Counted from the stretch's first letter, positions 1-6,571 are shown. The stretch is 10,838 nt of DNA from a bacterium (GCA_018814245.1 JAHIZN010000266.1:1-10838), one strand, 5' to 3'. Translations and numbers: made by a program. Notes: generated from the sequence alone by a model not told the origin.

Positions 1-26
1 GTCAGAATGAAAACACCTGCTATGAT
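1..26 (+). repeat. Short dispersed repeat, copy 1
   Basis: GTCAGAATGAAA followed by ACACCTGCTATGAT matches 9159-9183 (GTCAGAATGAAAGAACCTGC...ATGAT) apart from small indels. Both copies lie outside genes. The copy here is cut by the window edge, so the repeat may be longer. I find no other gene or site in positions 1-146. Confidence 0.5.
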
Positions 27-92
27 AGTTTTCGCAGGAAATATGGGGATATTGAGAGAGAGATAATGGGATTTATAGGCTTACTCTGGAGC

Positions 93-136
93 TATTCTGA
101 ATTCTGACTCCTGAATTCTGTATGCCTGAGTAGTTA
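93..136 (+). repeat. Dispersed ~44-bp repeat, copy 1
   Basis: This stretch, built around TTCTGAATTCTGACTCCTG and ending CTGAGTAGTT, recurs with a few differences at 1987-2030 in the same orientation. It lies just upstream of truA and has no coding sense. The central GAATTC/CTGACTCCTG part is itself internally repetitive. Seen directly in the sequence; its function is unknown. Confidence 0.75.
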
Positions 137-170
137 CATTTTTTCTTTGTATTATTGTTTTATGTCAGGG

Positions 171-956
171 ATGGTGGCAAGGGTGAATCGCAATATCAAG
201 CTTTGTCTTCAATATGACGGTACAAACTATCATGGTTGGCAAAAACAATCTAATAGGGTTACTGTGGCAGGGGTATTGGAGCAGGCTATCCAAAAGGCTA
301 TTGGCAAAAATGTAAAGATTGTTGCTGCCAGTCGGATAGACGCTGGGGCACATGCCTATGGTCAAGTGGTGAATTTTCAAACAGATGTAGACTGGGATAT
401 TTCTGTTTTTCCAAGGGCAATAAATTGTAATTTGCCTCGTGATATTGTTGTTTATGATGCTATCTTGGTGTCTTCTGATTTTCATGCTCGATTTTCAGCT
501 AAATGGCGCAGGTATCAGTATCTGATATTAAATTCACAATTTTCTTCACCATTTTACCGTAATTATGCCTGTTTTTTCTCTCGCAAGCTTGATATAGACA
601 AGATGCTGGAGGGGGCTGCGTTTCTTGTAGGCAAACACGATTTTACCTCATTTGGTACAGAGTTGAAAAACATAGAAAATACTGTCCGCACAGTAAGCCT
701 GTTATTAATAGAAAAAAGAGGTAGCACCTCTGGCAAAGGTAGCACCTCTGGCAAAGGTAAATTTATCAGCATAGATATAATTGCCGATGCCTTTCTTTAT
801 GGGATGATACGAAGCATTGTCGGGATATTGATTGATGTAGGCAGGGGAAGGAAATTGCCAGAAGATGTAAAAATGGTACTTGAGGCAAGGGATAGAAATA
901 TAGGTCCAATGGTTCGTCCTGCATGTGGGCTTTATCTGGTGGAGGTAGGGTATTGA
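171..956 (+). CDS. truA: tRNA pseudouridine synthase A (TruA)
   Basis: TruA isomerises uridines 38-40 of the tRNA anticodon arm to pseudouridine in the cytoplasm. The catalytic-aspartate block is visible as SRIDAGAHA (family form GRTDAGVHA), with the Asp at about residue 57. It is followed by the RxYQY strand, HDFTSFGT, the FLYGMIRSIVG helix and the C-terminal ACGLYLVEVGY, so the fold is complete at about 260 residues, normal for the family. Two substitutions in the catalytic motif (G to S, T to I) are uncommon. A 6-residue unit, STSGKG, occurs twice in tandem just before the FISIDIIADAFLY strand, produced by two copies of an 18-bp repeat. The start is uncertain: ATG 162, ATG 171 and GTG 183 are all possible and none has a strong ribosome site. 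The downstream nitrilase overlaps it by 4 bp, so the two are probably co-transcribed. Confidence 0.93.
   Translation: MVARVNRNIKLCLQYDGTNYHGWQKQSNRVTVAGVLEQAIQKAIGKNVKIVAASRIDAGAHAYGQVVNFQTDVDWDISVFPRAINCNLPRDIVVYDAILVSSDFHARFSAKWRRYQYLILNSQFSSPFYRNYACFFSRKLDIDKMLEGAAFLVGKHDFTSFGTELKNIENTVRTVSLLLIEKRGSTSGKGSTSGKGKFISIDIIADAFLYGMIRSIVGILIDVGRGRKLPEDVKMVLEARDRNIGPMVRPACGLYLVEVGY
718..753 (-). repeat. Two tandem copies of the 18-bp hairpin repeat inside truA
   Basis: Units are 718-735 and 736-753. Read on the minus strand they are TGCCAGAGGTGCTACCTC and TGCCAGAGGTGCTACCTT. Each contains the small hairpin AGGT-GCT-ACCT. Together they add 12 codons to truA without breaking the frame. The same 18-bp unit occurs at 1719-1736, 3142-3159, 8941-8958 and, inverted, at 9275-9292. 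Confidence 0.85.
941..945 (+). promoter_or_regulatory. Ribosome binding site deciding a TTG start
   Basis: GGAGG lies 7 bases before TTG 953 and inside the 3' end of truA. It decides the nitrilase start: translation from TTG 953 gives MRIACIQMD, the usual first strand of the family, whereas ATG 923 would add ten residues not expected in the family and has no comparable site. Confidence 0.75.
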
Positions 957-1666
957 GGATAGCATGTATTCAGATGGATGTATCATTAGGGGATGTTCAG
1001 ACCAATCTTAGCCATGGCATGGAGCTAATCGATAATATAGCAGCAGACAAACCGGATATTATCTGTCTGCCCGAGCTTTTTACTACCGGCTATTGCCTGC
1101 ATGAGGCAAAAAGGCTTGCAGAGCAGGTACCAGGCAATACAACACGCGTGTTATCTCAAAAAAGTTGTGAGATTGGGTGCTTTTTGATTGGTGGGAGCAT
1201 CCTTGAGAAAGAAGTGGACAACCTCTACAATACAGCAGTAGTATTTAACCGCTCAGGTGATATTGTTGCTAAGTATCGCAAGATACACCTGTTTACCCCG
1301 TTTGAAGAAGACTTGTATTTGATGCCTGGCGATAAGACTGTGGTGATAGATACCGAAATATGCAGGATTGGTGTGGTAATCTGTTATGACCTGAGATTTC
1401 CTGAGCTTTTTAAGGAATTGAAAAATAATGGGGCAAAGATAGTCTTTGTAGTGGCGGAATTTCCCAATCCAAGACTATCTGATTGGAAAACTCTGTTGAC
1501 AGACATGGCAATGGATAATTGTATCCATATTGTTGGGATTAATCGGGTCGGCAATGATGAGAAATCAAGCTTTTTTGGACACACACTTATTGCTTCACCA
1601 TCTGGTGAAATAAAGGGCGAGATGAAAGGATATGAGGGAGTGCTTGTGATTGATGTGGGCGTATAA
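953..1666 (+). CDS. Carbon-nitrogen hydrolase (nitrilase superfamily), C-terminally truncated
   Basis: This is a cytoplasmic amidase of the nitrilase superfamily, which hydrolyses an amide with a Glu-Lys-Cys triad; the substrate cannot be read from the sequence. All three catalytic residues are present: E41 in LPELFTTGY, K110 in YRKIHLF and C144 in VICYDLRFPEL. It begins at TTG 953, sharing TTGA with the truA stop, and is 237 residues long. Relatives normally continue for some 25-30 residues after the strand seen here as EGVLVIDVGV, ending in an arginine-rich segment and a tail that helps dimer packing. Here the stop TAA at 1664-1666 lies within the first bases matching a dispersed repeat element (1662-1793), so the tail was probably lost when the element inserted or by a deletion at its edge. 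It may be a reduced-function or decaying gene, although the catalytic core is intact. Confidence 0.85.
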   Translation: MRIACIQMDVSLGDVQTNLSHGMELIDNIAADKPDIICLPELFTTGYCLHEAKRLAEQVPGNTTRVLSQKSCEIGCFLIGGSILEKEVDNLYNTAVVFNRSGDIVAKYRKIHLFTPFEEDLYLMPGDKTVVIDTEICRIGVVICYDLRFPELFKELKNNGAKIVFVVAEFPNPRLSDWKTLLTDMAMDNCIHIVGINRVGNDEKSSFFGHTLIASPSGEIKGEMKGYEGVLVIDVGV

Positions 1667-1793
1667 GCTGATAAGCGACCCAAGGGTTGCAGCTACAAAA
1701 ATAGATGTAGCTGCAGGGTGCCAGGGGTGCTACCCCCTTGTCCCTGCCTCTGATTATCAACGCAAATAATATTTAGCCTAATTAGACACCACC
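1662..1793 (+). mobile_element. MITE-like element, copy A (5'-truncated)
   Basis: From TATAAGCTGATAAGCGACC to GACACCACC this matches the right two thirds of the complete copies at 3010-3217 and 9198-9384. The first ~55 bp, including the left terminal repeat, are missing; nitrilase coding sequence abuts instead. It keeps hairpin H1 (GCGACC...GGTTGC, one mismatch), hairpin H2 (GCAGCTACA-8 nt-TGTAGCTGC) and H3 (GCAGGG...CCCTGC), and H3 carries the 18-bp unit. There is no open frame of interest inside. It supplies the nitrilase stop codon. Confidence 0.85.
1719..1736 (+). repeat. 18-bp hairpin repeat within MITE copy A
   Basis: TGCCAGGGGTGCTACCCC, inserted between GCAGGG and CTTGTCCCTGC. Copy C at 9198-9384 has GCAGGG joined directly to CTTGTCCCTGC, so the 18 bp are a clean presence/absence block. 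Confidence 0.85.
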
Positions 1794-1824
1794 CGAAAAA
1801 GAATTTAATTTATTATTCTGTTTG

Positions 1825-2066
1825 TAATTGCTCAATAACCTGTGGATGTTGCAAGCCACAATTAACAATAGGTAAACGCTTACAAGAGAAAGAGCCACAA
1901 AGGGTGTAAACATCTTAGAGAAAGTTAATAAGACAAGAGTGCATTTCTTAGAATTTACACCCTTTGTGGCTCTTCCTCTGTATCTGTATTCTGAATTCTG
2001 ACTCCTGTATTCTTGCTGTCTGAGTAGGTTAATCTCATGAAATTGCCACAGGATATTGAGCAATTA
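1825..2066. repeat. Nested inverted repeats between convergent genes
   Basis: Outer arms 1825-1845 and 2046-2066 (GCTCAATAACCTGTGG against CCACAGGATATTGAGC, one mismatch in 21) enclose inner arms 1890-1910 and 1954-1974 (GAGCCACAAAGGGTGTAAA against TTTACACCCTTTGTGGCTC, perfect over 21 bp). The 242-bp block lies between the ends of the nitrilase and nadK genes. It could form a large cruciform or two-way RNA hairpin, or be a non-autonomous element whose ends are the outer arms. Weak open frames across it look like repeat sequence, not genes. The rest of 1794-2121 holds only a short stretch (2080-2105) resembling a dispersed repeat. Confidence 0.75.
1987..2030 (+). repeat. Dispersed ~44-bp repeat, copy 2
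   Basis: TATTCTGAATTCTGACTCCTG followed by a diverged half ending CTGAGTAGGTT matches 93-136. It lies inside the outer arms of the 1825-2066 inverted repeat, so it may be a cargo of that element or a later insertion. Confidence 0.75.
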
Positions 2067-2121
2067 CTTCTGTTTCGTGTTTTCATTCTTTCGTGCCTTT
2101 GTGATTTAGAATCACTGCTTT

Positions 2122-2982
2122 TCACTCTACAATACTCCCACCCCATTTTAGCTTATTTCGAAGTACCTCATAGAATCCGCGTTGCTGGGGTTTGATAAGG
2201 CATGTCTCTTCCTCTGCCCTTTCTATTTCAACCCTATCGGCAAGCTCCAATGAATATGCCTGTTGTCCATCAATGGTCAGGATAGATTGATCTGTTGAGA
2301 CCACATCAACAGTTATTTTGGAGCTTTCAGGGATAATCATTGGTCTGGTTGTCAGGGTATGGGGACAGATGGGGGTAAGCATCAAGACCTTCATTTGCGG
2401 TACAACAATGGGCCCGCCGGCAGCTAAGGAATAGGCTGTTGACCCTGTTGGTGTTGAGATAATAAGCCCATCAGCACGGTATGTGGTTAGATATTTGGAA
2501 TCAATTGAAACCTTGAGGTTGATCATTCTTGCTATTTCGCTATTAGTAATGACTGCCTCGTTTAATGCCTTGAACCTGACAGGAACAGAATCCTGTCTAA
2601 TTACTTTAATGCTTATCATCATTCTTTTTTCAATCTTATAATGTCCATGCAGTATATTTATCAGGGTAGAATGCAATTCTTTTTCTGTAACCTCTGTGAG
2701 AAAACCAAGGCTGCCAAGGTTTATACCCAGAATGGGTATACCTTTACCTTCAATCACTCGTACTGCATGAAGCAATGTACCATCACCACCCATAGCAAGG
2801 ATCAGGTCAACCCCCTGCATCTCTATTGAGTCAGCACCCAGTTTTTCATATCCCATGGTAGTAGCTGTCCCTGACTCCATGACCAAATGATAATCCCCAT
2901 CTTGTGTCAGCCAGTTTATGACCCCTTTGGCTACCCTGAAGGCATCTGGTCTCTTGATATTAATGATTAAACCAATCTTCAT
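2122..2982 (-). CDS. nadK: NAD kinase
   Basis: NadK phosphorylates NAD+ to NADP+ using ATP or polyphosphate and is the only route to NADP. At 286 residues it has the normal length. The GGDGT nucleotide motif is at residues 65-69, the NE motif at 141-142 (LNEAVI), and the substrate loop DGLIISTPTGSTAY runs over about 171-184, followed by AAGGPIV and LTPICPHTL. ATG 2982 is preceded on its strand by GGAG with 8 bases of spacing, so the start is well supported. It converges with the nitrilase gene, and a complete MITE-like element (3010-3217) sits 27 bp upstream of its start, separating it from the TPR gene. Any promoter must therefore lie in or across the element, or transcription reads through from the TPR gene. 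Confidence 0.96.
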   Translation of the reverse strand: MKIGLIINIKRPDAFRVAKGVINWLTQDGDYHLVMESGTATTMGYEKLGADSIEMQGVDLILAMGGDGTLLHAVRVIEGKGIPILGINLGSLGFLTEVTEKELHSTLINILHGHYKIEKRMMISIKVIRQDSVPVRFKALNEAVITNSEIARMINLKVSIDSKYLTTYRADGLIISTPTGSTAYSLAAGGPIVVPQMKVLMLTPICPHTLTTRPMIIPESSKITVDVVSTDQSILTIDGQQAYSLELADRVEIERAEEETCLIKPQQRGFYEVLRNKLKWGGSIVE

Positions 2983-3009
2983 CTAACATACTCCAATATA
3001 GCAATTTTC

Positions 3010-3217
3010 GGTAGTGTCTGTAAATAGCTAACTCTTTGTGGATAGGCAAAATATCTCTCATTTATAAGCTAATAAGCGACCACAAGGGTCGCAGCTACAA
3101 GAATCCAATACGCGCAAGCATGTGCTAATGTAGCTGCAGGGTGCCAGGGGTGCTACCCCCTTGTCCCTGCCTCTGATTATCAATACAACCAATATTTAGT
3201 CTAATGCAGACACCACC
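3010..3217 (+). mobile_element. MITE-like element, copy B (complete, 208 bp)
   Basis: The ends are GGTAGTGTCTG and CAGACACCACC, an 11-bp terminal inverted repeat with one mismatch. Inside are H1 GCGACC-ACAAG-GGTCGC, H2 GCAGCTACA-29 nt-TGTAGCTGC and H3 GCAGGG...CCCTGC with the 18-bp unit. It is non-coding. I do not see a direct repeat in the flanks. Relative to copy C it is 21 bp longer, fully explained by a longer H2 loop (29 versus 8 nt) and by 18-bp units located in H3 instead of H1. It fills the gap between the TPR gene and nadK. Confidence 0.88.
3142..3159 (+). repeat. 18-bp hairpin repeat within MITE copy B
   Basis: TGCCAGGGGTGCTACCCC, identical in sequence and position to the unit in copy A (1719-1736). 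Confidence 0.85.
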
Positions 3218-3251
3218 TAAATCTGTGTAAGGCTGCATACAAAAAATCTTT

Positions 3252-5576
3252 CTATTTCTTTTCCTTTTCCTTCTTTTTTCCCTTTATTTCTTTAACGACC
3301 TGATTTTTTCGCAAGATCACTCTGGAATGAGGCAATAATTGCCTCATTCCAGAGACAGTGGTAACAATTCCTCTGGAGGTATTATTGCTTACCTCTACAA
3401 TCTCTATCTCTGTTATTTTTTGACCGGCAGAATTAAAGGCATCGCAGATAAAGCTTGGTTTTGCACCATGTTTTTCTCCAAGATTAAGAACAATATTTGT
3501 TCTGTTTAAGCTGACTACCTCGCCTTGGACAGGAAAAAAGTTAGAAAGCTCCTGGCTAAGATATGATATGCACTTAGTTAAACGATCCCTGCTACGGCTA
3601 ACATGCAGGAATTCTTGTTCTTTTTTGGGAGTTTCTTTTTTTAGGTTTAGTAGTTGTGATTTAATACAAATTCTTTCTTTTTCCTCTTGTATCTCCCCCC
3701 AGAGAAGGTATCTTGCCTGAAGGTTTGTTGCTAATTGAATAGCTGTTTGTAGATTATTTACAGTGTTTAATCCAGTAGTATTCATCATAGATTGAACCTC
3801 TTTTGCAGGTATAGGGGAGACAGTAAACGATTTAGTTAAGAATTCCTCCATCATCTCTTCAGCTACCAGGTCAATCTCTAAGTGTACCTGATTTTTTGCT
3901 GAAAAGATAACCACTACCCTTCTTTTCTTAACCTCAGGAAGTGGCTCTTTGACAAGGGACAATGCCTTTTGTTTCCAGCCTAGTTCTATTTTATCTTTTG
4001 CCTCAATGTTTTTAGGAGCAAGCTCAAGCACCTTCTTAAATTCTTCAATTGACTCAAGCCTCATCATTTGTCGCTCGTAACACTTTGCTAATCCCAATCT
4101 TACCTGTATGCTTTGAGGATTAAGCTGTTTAGCCTTTTTGTACTCATATTCAGCAAGGGGAATATTACCAAGCCCAAGATAGTATTGTGCCATTTTAAGG
4201 TGTCTTTTTGAGCACTCATTCCTTAATGGGGTTCCCACCTGCTGCCGGTCAAGGTCTAATATCCCTTTTTCCACAATATGCCAGAAAATCTCATCGAATG
4301 AATTCATCCGACATGCTTTAAGGGCTTCGTTCATACACTCCTTATATTCACCTGTTCCTTTGTAAGCTATGGCAAGCTGATAACAGGACATACTATTTGA
4401 TGGAGAAATTTCTTTTGCCCTTTGGCAGAGAGGGATAGACTCCTTGTATCTTTTGTGGCTGAAATAAAACCTGACAAGACGATTCAATGTATCGAGATAT
4501 GAACTTAATGCCTTGCCTTTCGGAACAAGTGTACTGATTCTTTTGCAAAACGGGGCTGCTTTTTCATATTTCTTTTTATCAAACATAAAGGTTATGAGGT
4601 TGGTTAATGTAGACAGGTATGAGTCAAATGTTTTTGAAGTGGGGGCAAGAGAGATTAGTTTTTGACTGAGTATATCCGCATTTTTCTTCATTCCCTGCTC
4701 AACAAGAAGGGTTATCAGGCTGCTCAATACAGAACTGTATGATAAAATATTATTATCTGAAGGGGTAATCGAAATTATTCGCTGGCAAAGCGGTCCAATC
4801 TTTTTATGCCTCCCTTGGTTGATATATATCTTTACCAATTGAGACAAAGCCGACAGGGACAATGGATCCATGCTGACCATCTCCAGACATTCTTTCTCTG
4901 CATCCTTAATCAATCCCTCCTGTGCGTACATCTCTGCCAGGCAGGATCTAACAAGTTTATTTCCGGGTTCAAGCCTCTTTGCCCTTTTATAGTATATGGA
5001 TGCCTTATCCAGATCATGATATGCTTTCCAATATATATCTCCGAGTTTGATAAGTGCTTCAATATAGTTGGGCTTTGTTTTTATGGCTCGCCCGGCATGC
5101 CTGATCGCCTTTTCAAAATCACGATTCTTCTGGAAAAGGGACGAAAGATTATAGTGAGCTTCGGCTTCAATAGGATTAATCTTCAATACCCTGTTATAAC
5201 ATTTCCATGCCTCTTTATATTTTTTTTGATATTCATAGACCACCCCTAATTTATTAAGGGCTTCAATATAATCTGGATCCAATCTTAATGCTTTTTTGAA
5301 GCATTCTTTTGCCTTATTAAAAAGGTTGAGGTTAAGGTAGCATTTCCCAAGGTTACAATAGGCTATCTTGTGATATGGATTTGAGTTAATGGTCTGTTGA
5401 TAGGCAGTGATTGCCTGTTGATAATCTTGTTTTTGGAAATATTTATTCCCCTGAAGAAAGGCTTCTTTTGCTGTTTGGGAAAAAGCAGACAATGAAAAGA
5501 AGCAGACAAGTATAGTAGTCATGATTGCTATACTTAACACCTGACAGGGATGTTTGTCAAGTTTGCAACACATCAT
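3252..5576 (-). CDS. Secreted TPR protein with CsgG/FlgT-like C-terminal region
   Basis: The 774-residue protein starts with a signal peptide (about 1-34: positive start, hydrophobic stretch VLSIAIMTTILVCFFSLSAF, likely cut near AFS-Q). About seven 34-residue TPR units follow (about 37-275), then three ~40-residue repeats each starting SY and ending in a Pro-containing turn (about 275-395), then further TPRs to about 545. The last ~220 residues differ: VVVIFSAKNQ, a helix-strand unit with LATNLQARYLLWGEI, and then QGEVVSLNRTNIVLNLGEKHGA...IEIVEVSNNTSRGIV. These recall CsgG/FlgT outer-membrane-associated domains; this is recognition by pattern and only moderately sure. It probably acts in the periplasm or at the outer membrane as a scaffold. 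The tail is lysine-rich. GGAGG precedes ATG 5576 (5 nt) and ATG 5573 (8 nt); a consensus promoter lies just upstream. A perfect palindrome lies in the C-terminal coding part. Confidence 0.85.
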   Translation of the reverse strand: MMCCKLDKHPCQVLSIAIMTTILVCFFSLSAFSQTAKEAFLQGNKYFQKQDYQQAITAYQQTINSNPYHKIAYCNLGKCYLNLNLFNKAKECFKKALRLDPDYIEALNKLGVVYEYQKKYKEAWKCYNRVLKINPIEAEAHYNLSSLFQKNRDFEKAIRHAGRAIKTKPNYIEALIKLGDIYWKAYHDLDKASIYYKRAKRLEPGNKLVRSCLAEMYAQEGLIKDAEKECLEMVSMDPLSLSALSQLVKIYINQGRHKKIGPLCQRIISITPSDNNILSYSSVLSSLITLLVEQGMKKNADILSQKLISLAPTSKTFDSYLSTLTNLITFMFDKKKYEKAAPFCKRISTLVPKGKALSSYLDTLNRLVRFYFSHKRYKESIPLCQRAKEISPSNSMSCYQLAIAYKGTGEYKECMNEALKACRMNSFDEIFWHIVEKGILDLDRQQVGTPLRNECSKRHLKMAQYYLGLGNIPLAEYEYKKAKQLNPQSIQVRLGLAKCYERQMMRLESIEEFKKVLELAPKNIEAKDKIELGWKQKALSLVKEPLPEVKKRRVVVIFSAKNQVHLEIDLVAEEMMEEFLTKSFTVSPIPAKEVQSMMNTTGLNTVNNLQTAIQLATNLQARYLLWGEIQEEKERICIKSQLLNLKKETPKKEQEFLHVSRSRDRLTKCISYLSQELSNFFPVQGEVVSLNRTNIVLNLGEKHGAKPSFICDAFNSAGQKITEIEIVEVSNNTSRGIVTTVSGMRQLLPHSRVILRKNQVVKEIKGKKKEKEKK
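3320..3354. repeat. Perfect palindrome inside the TPR gene
   Basis: CTCTGGAATGAGGCAA (3320-3335) and TTGCCTCATTCCAGAG (3339-3354) are perfect inverted copies separated by three bases. On the coding strand it specifies SGMRQLLPHSR, about 55 codons before the stop. The mRNA would form a 16-17 bp hairpin. It may be a small in-frame palindromic insertion or an attenuating structure. Confidence 0.85.
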
Positions 5577-5608
5577 TATATCCTCCTGTTTATTCGCTGA
5601 ATACGATT

Positions 5609-5637
5609 ATTATAACACAGAAAAATACTGTTGTCAA
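5609..5637 (-). promoter_or_regulatory. Consensus sigma-70 promoter of the TPR gene
   Basis: On the minus strand TTGACA (5632-5637) is followed by exactly 17 bases and TATAAT (5609-5614). Both hexamers are perfect consensus. The start of transcription would fall near 5602, giving a leader of about 25 nt that contains the GGAGG ribosome site at 5582-5586. This indicates strong, housekeeping-sigma expression of the TPR gene independent of the VIT1-like gene upstream. Confidence 0.88.
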
Positions 5638-5646
5638 TATTTTGTT

Positions 5647-5700
5647 GTAATTGTTTGATTTTATTGTTGTTATGCAAGCTGTTCAATCCTGAGCAATTAC
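5647..5700. repeat. Weak inverted repeat, possibly related to the 1825-2066 ends
   Basis: GTAATTG (5647-5653) faces CAATTAC (5694-5700). The right side, TGAGCAATTAC, is identical to the right outer arm at 2056-2067, so this may be a decayed relative of that element. It lies between the VIT1-like gene and the TPR promoter; it lacks the GC-rich stem and T-run of a rho-independent terminator. Confidence 0.4.
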
Positions 5701-5706
5701 TGTGAA

Positions 5707-6183
5707 TTAACCTGATATTTTTCTGATCCAATCACCAGCGTAGTGGGTTAAGAATATTACTATTGAGACAATAATGATATGTTCTGCAATCACTGTCCAT
5801 GACTTTATCTCTTGAGCCTTAGCTATATAGAAGCTGATTATCCCCAGCAAGGACATACCCCAACATATGCTTACGATAATTGCTGTTGAAAGTGGGAGAA
5901 ATATGACAGGAACGGCAAATGTTAAGGAAGTGACAAACTTAGACAAGAAGGTGAAGATGGTTGACTCCCAGATTTCTTTTGCAGAGTGTATATTTTCTGA
6001 TTCCTCAGAAATATGTATTCCCAGGGCATCTGAGAACGCATCTGCTATGGCTATAGTCAATATACCACCAATAACTACAATCTTTGAATGTGTGCCGGAA
6101 TGTAGTCCCACCATCAATCCAAGTGTGGTTATTATTCCAGATGTTAAACCAAAACTAAGCCCTGTTTTTAACGAATGTTTCAT
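5707..6183 (-). CDS. VIT1/CCC1 family membrane protein (putative iron/manganese transporter)
   Basis: The VIT1/CCC1 family moves Fe2+ or Mn2+ across membranes. This 158-residue protein shows the family's first helix as FGLTSGIITTLGLMVGL (about 11-27), a second helix containing ILTIAIADAFSDALGIHIS (41-59) followed by the acidic EESE turn, and further hydrophobic helices at about 76-97, 99-121 and 131-148: five in all, as in the family. It is shorter than plant VIT1 and lacks a long cytosolic metal-binding helix domain, so substrate and activity are inferred only. ATG 6183 has AGAGG about 6 bases upstream. Its neighbours (a small membrane protein upstream, the TPR gene downstream) give no clear clue to function. 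It ends 70 bp before the TPR promoter. Confidence 0.78.
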   Translation of the reverse strand: MKHSLKTGLSFGLTSGIITTLGLMVGLHSGTHSKIVVIGGILTIAIADAFSDALGIHISEESENIHSAKEIWESTIFTFLSKFVTSLTFAVPVIFLPLSTAIIVSICWGMSLLGIISFYIAKAQEIKSWTVIAEHIIIVSIVIFLTHYAGDWIRKISG

Positions 6184-6284
6184 TTATTACCTCTGTGTTG
6201 TTATTGTACTGTAATTAGTTAGGCATAAAATGGTTAGGGCAGGAATAAGAGGGTAGCATCCATAGCAGCCTGTCCCTGTTATAA

Positions 6285-6506
6285 CTATTCTTCCCTTCTT
6301 TCTCTCAGTTTTTTTCTTCGTATCCCGGGTCTGTCTGGCCAGATTTCATCAAGGGTTTCCTTTGCCTTTTCAAGTTGTTCTTCTCTTTCCTTTATCTTTT
6401 TATTATATGGCTGAAGTTTGTTTCGAATGATAATAGTAATTCTGATGGCAATCATTATGCCGATAATTATCAAAACATCAGGCAGTATTTTATTCCATTC
6501 AAGCAT
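6285..6506 (-). CDS. Small membrane protein with a charged helical tail
   Basis: Not recognised as a named family. The 73-residue product starts MLEWNKILPD, has one membrane helix at about residues 8-27 (VLIIIGIMIAIRITIII), then a highly charged stretch (about 29-73) rich in Lys, Glu and Arg whose part NKKIKEREEQLEKAKETLDE can form a coiled coil. ATG 6506 is chosen over longer frames because AAGGAG lies 8 bases before it; the longer version from 6605 would overlap the deaminase and has no such site. It starts 65 bp after the deaminase stop, so the deaminase, this gene and the VIT1-like gene may form one transcript. Confidence 0.7.
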   Translation of the reverse strand: MLEWNKILPDVLIIIGIMIAIRITIIIRNKLQPYNKKIKEREEQLEKAKETLDEIWPDRPGIRRKKLRERREE

Positions 6507-6571
6507 TTTTTGTCTCCTTGTAGTGTCAAAACTTCCCTGTGGTTGTCTGTTTACTCTTTTTGAACCATGCA

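Noticed and set aside
1719..1750. H3 hairpin of the MITE as a rho-independent terminator
   Set aside because: The stem is strong and GC-rich but no T-run follows on either strand.
1782..2063. 93-codon minus-strand open frame downstream of nadK
   Set aside because: It runs through the MITE end and both nested inverted repeats, has no ribosome site and no recognisable protein pattern.
2995..3024. Possible nadK promoter TTTACA-18-TATATT with its -35 in the MITE end
   Set aside because: The -10 directly adjoins the GGAG ribosome site, so transcription would start after that site and 5 bases before ATG; the arrangement is implausible.
4806..5249. 147-codon plus-strand open frame
   Set aside because: It lies entirely opposite the TPR repeats of a well-supported gene and is rich in Cys, Phe and Leu, as expected of antisense shadow frames.
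6249..6267. GAGGGTAGCATCCATAGCA as a seventh 18-bp unit
   Set aside because: It resembles the unit but lacks the intact core and the hairpin pairing; chance or a decayed copy cannot be separated.
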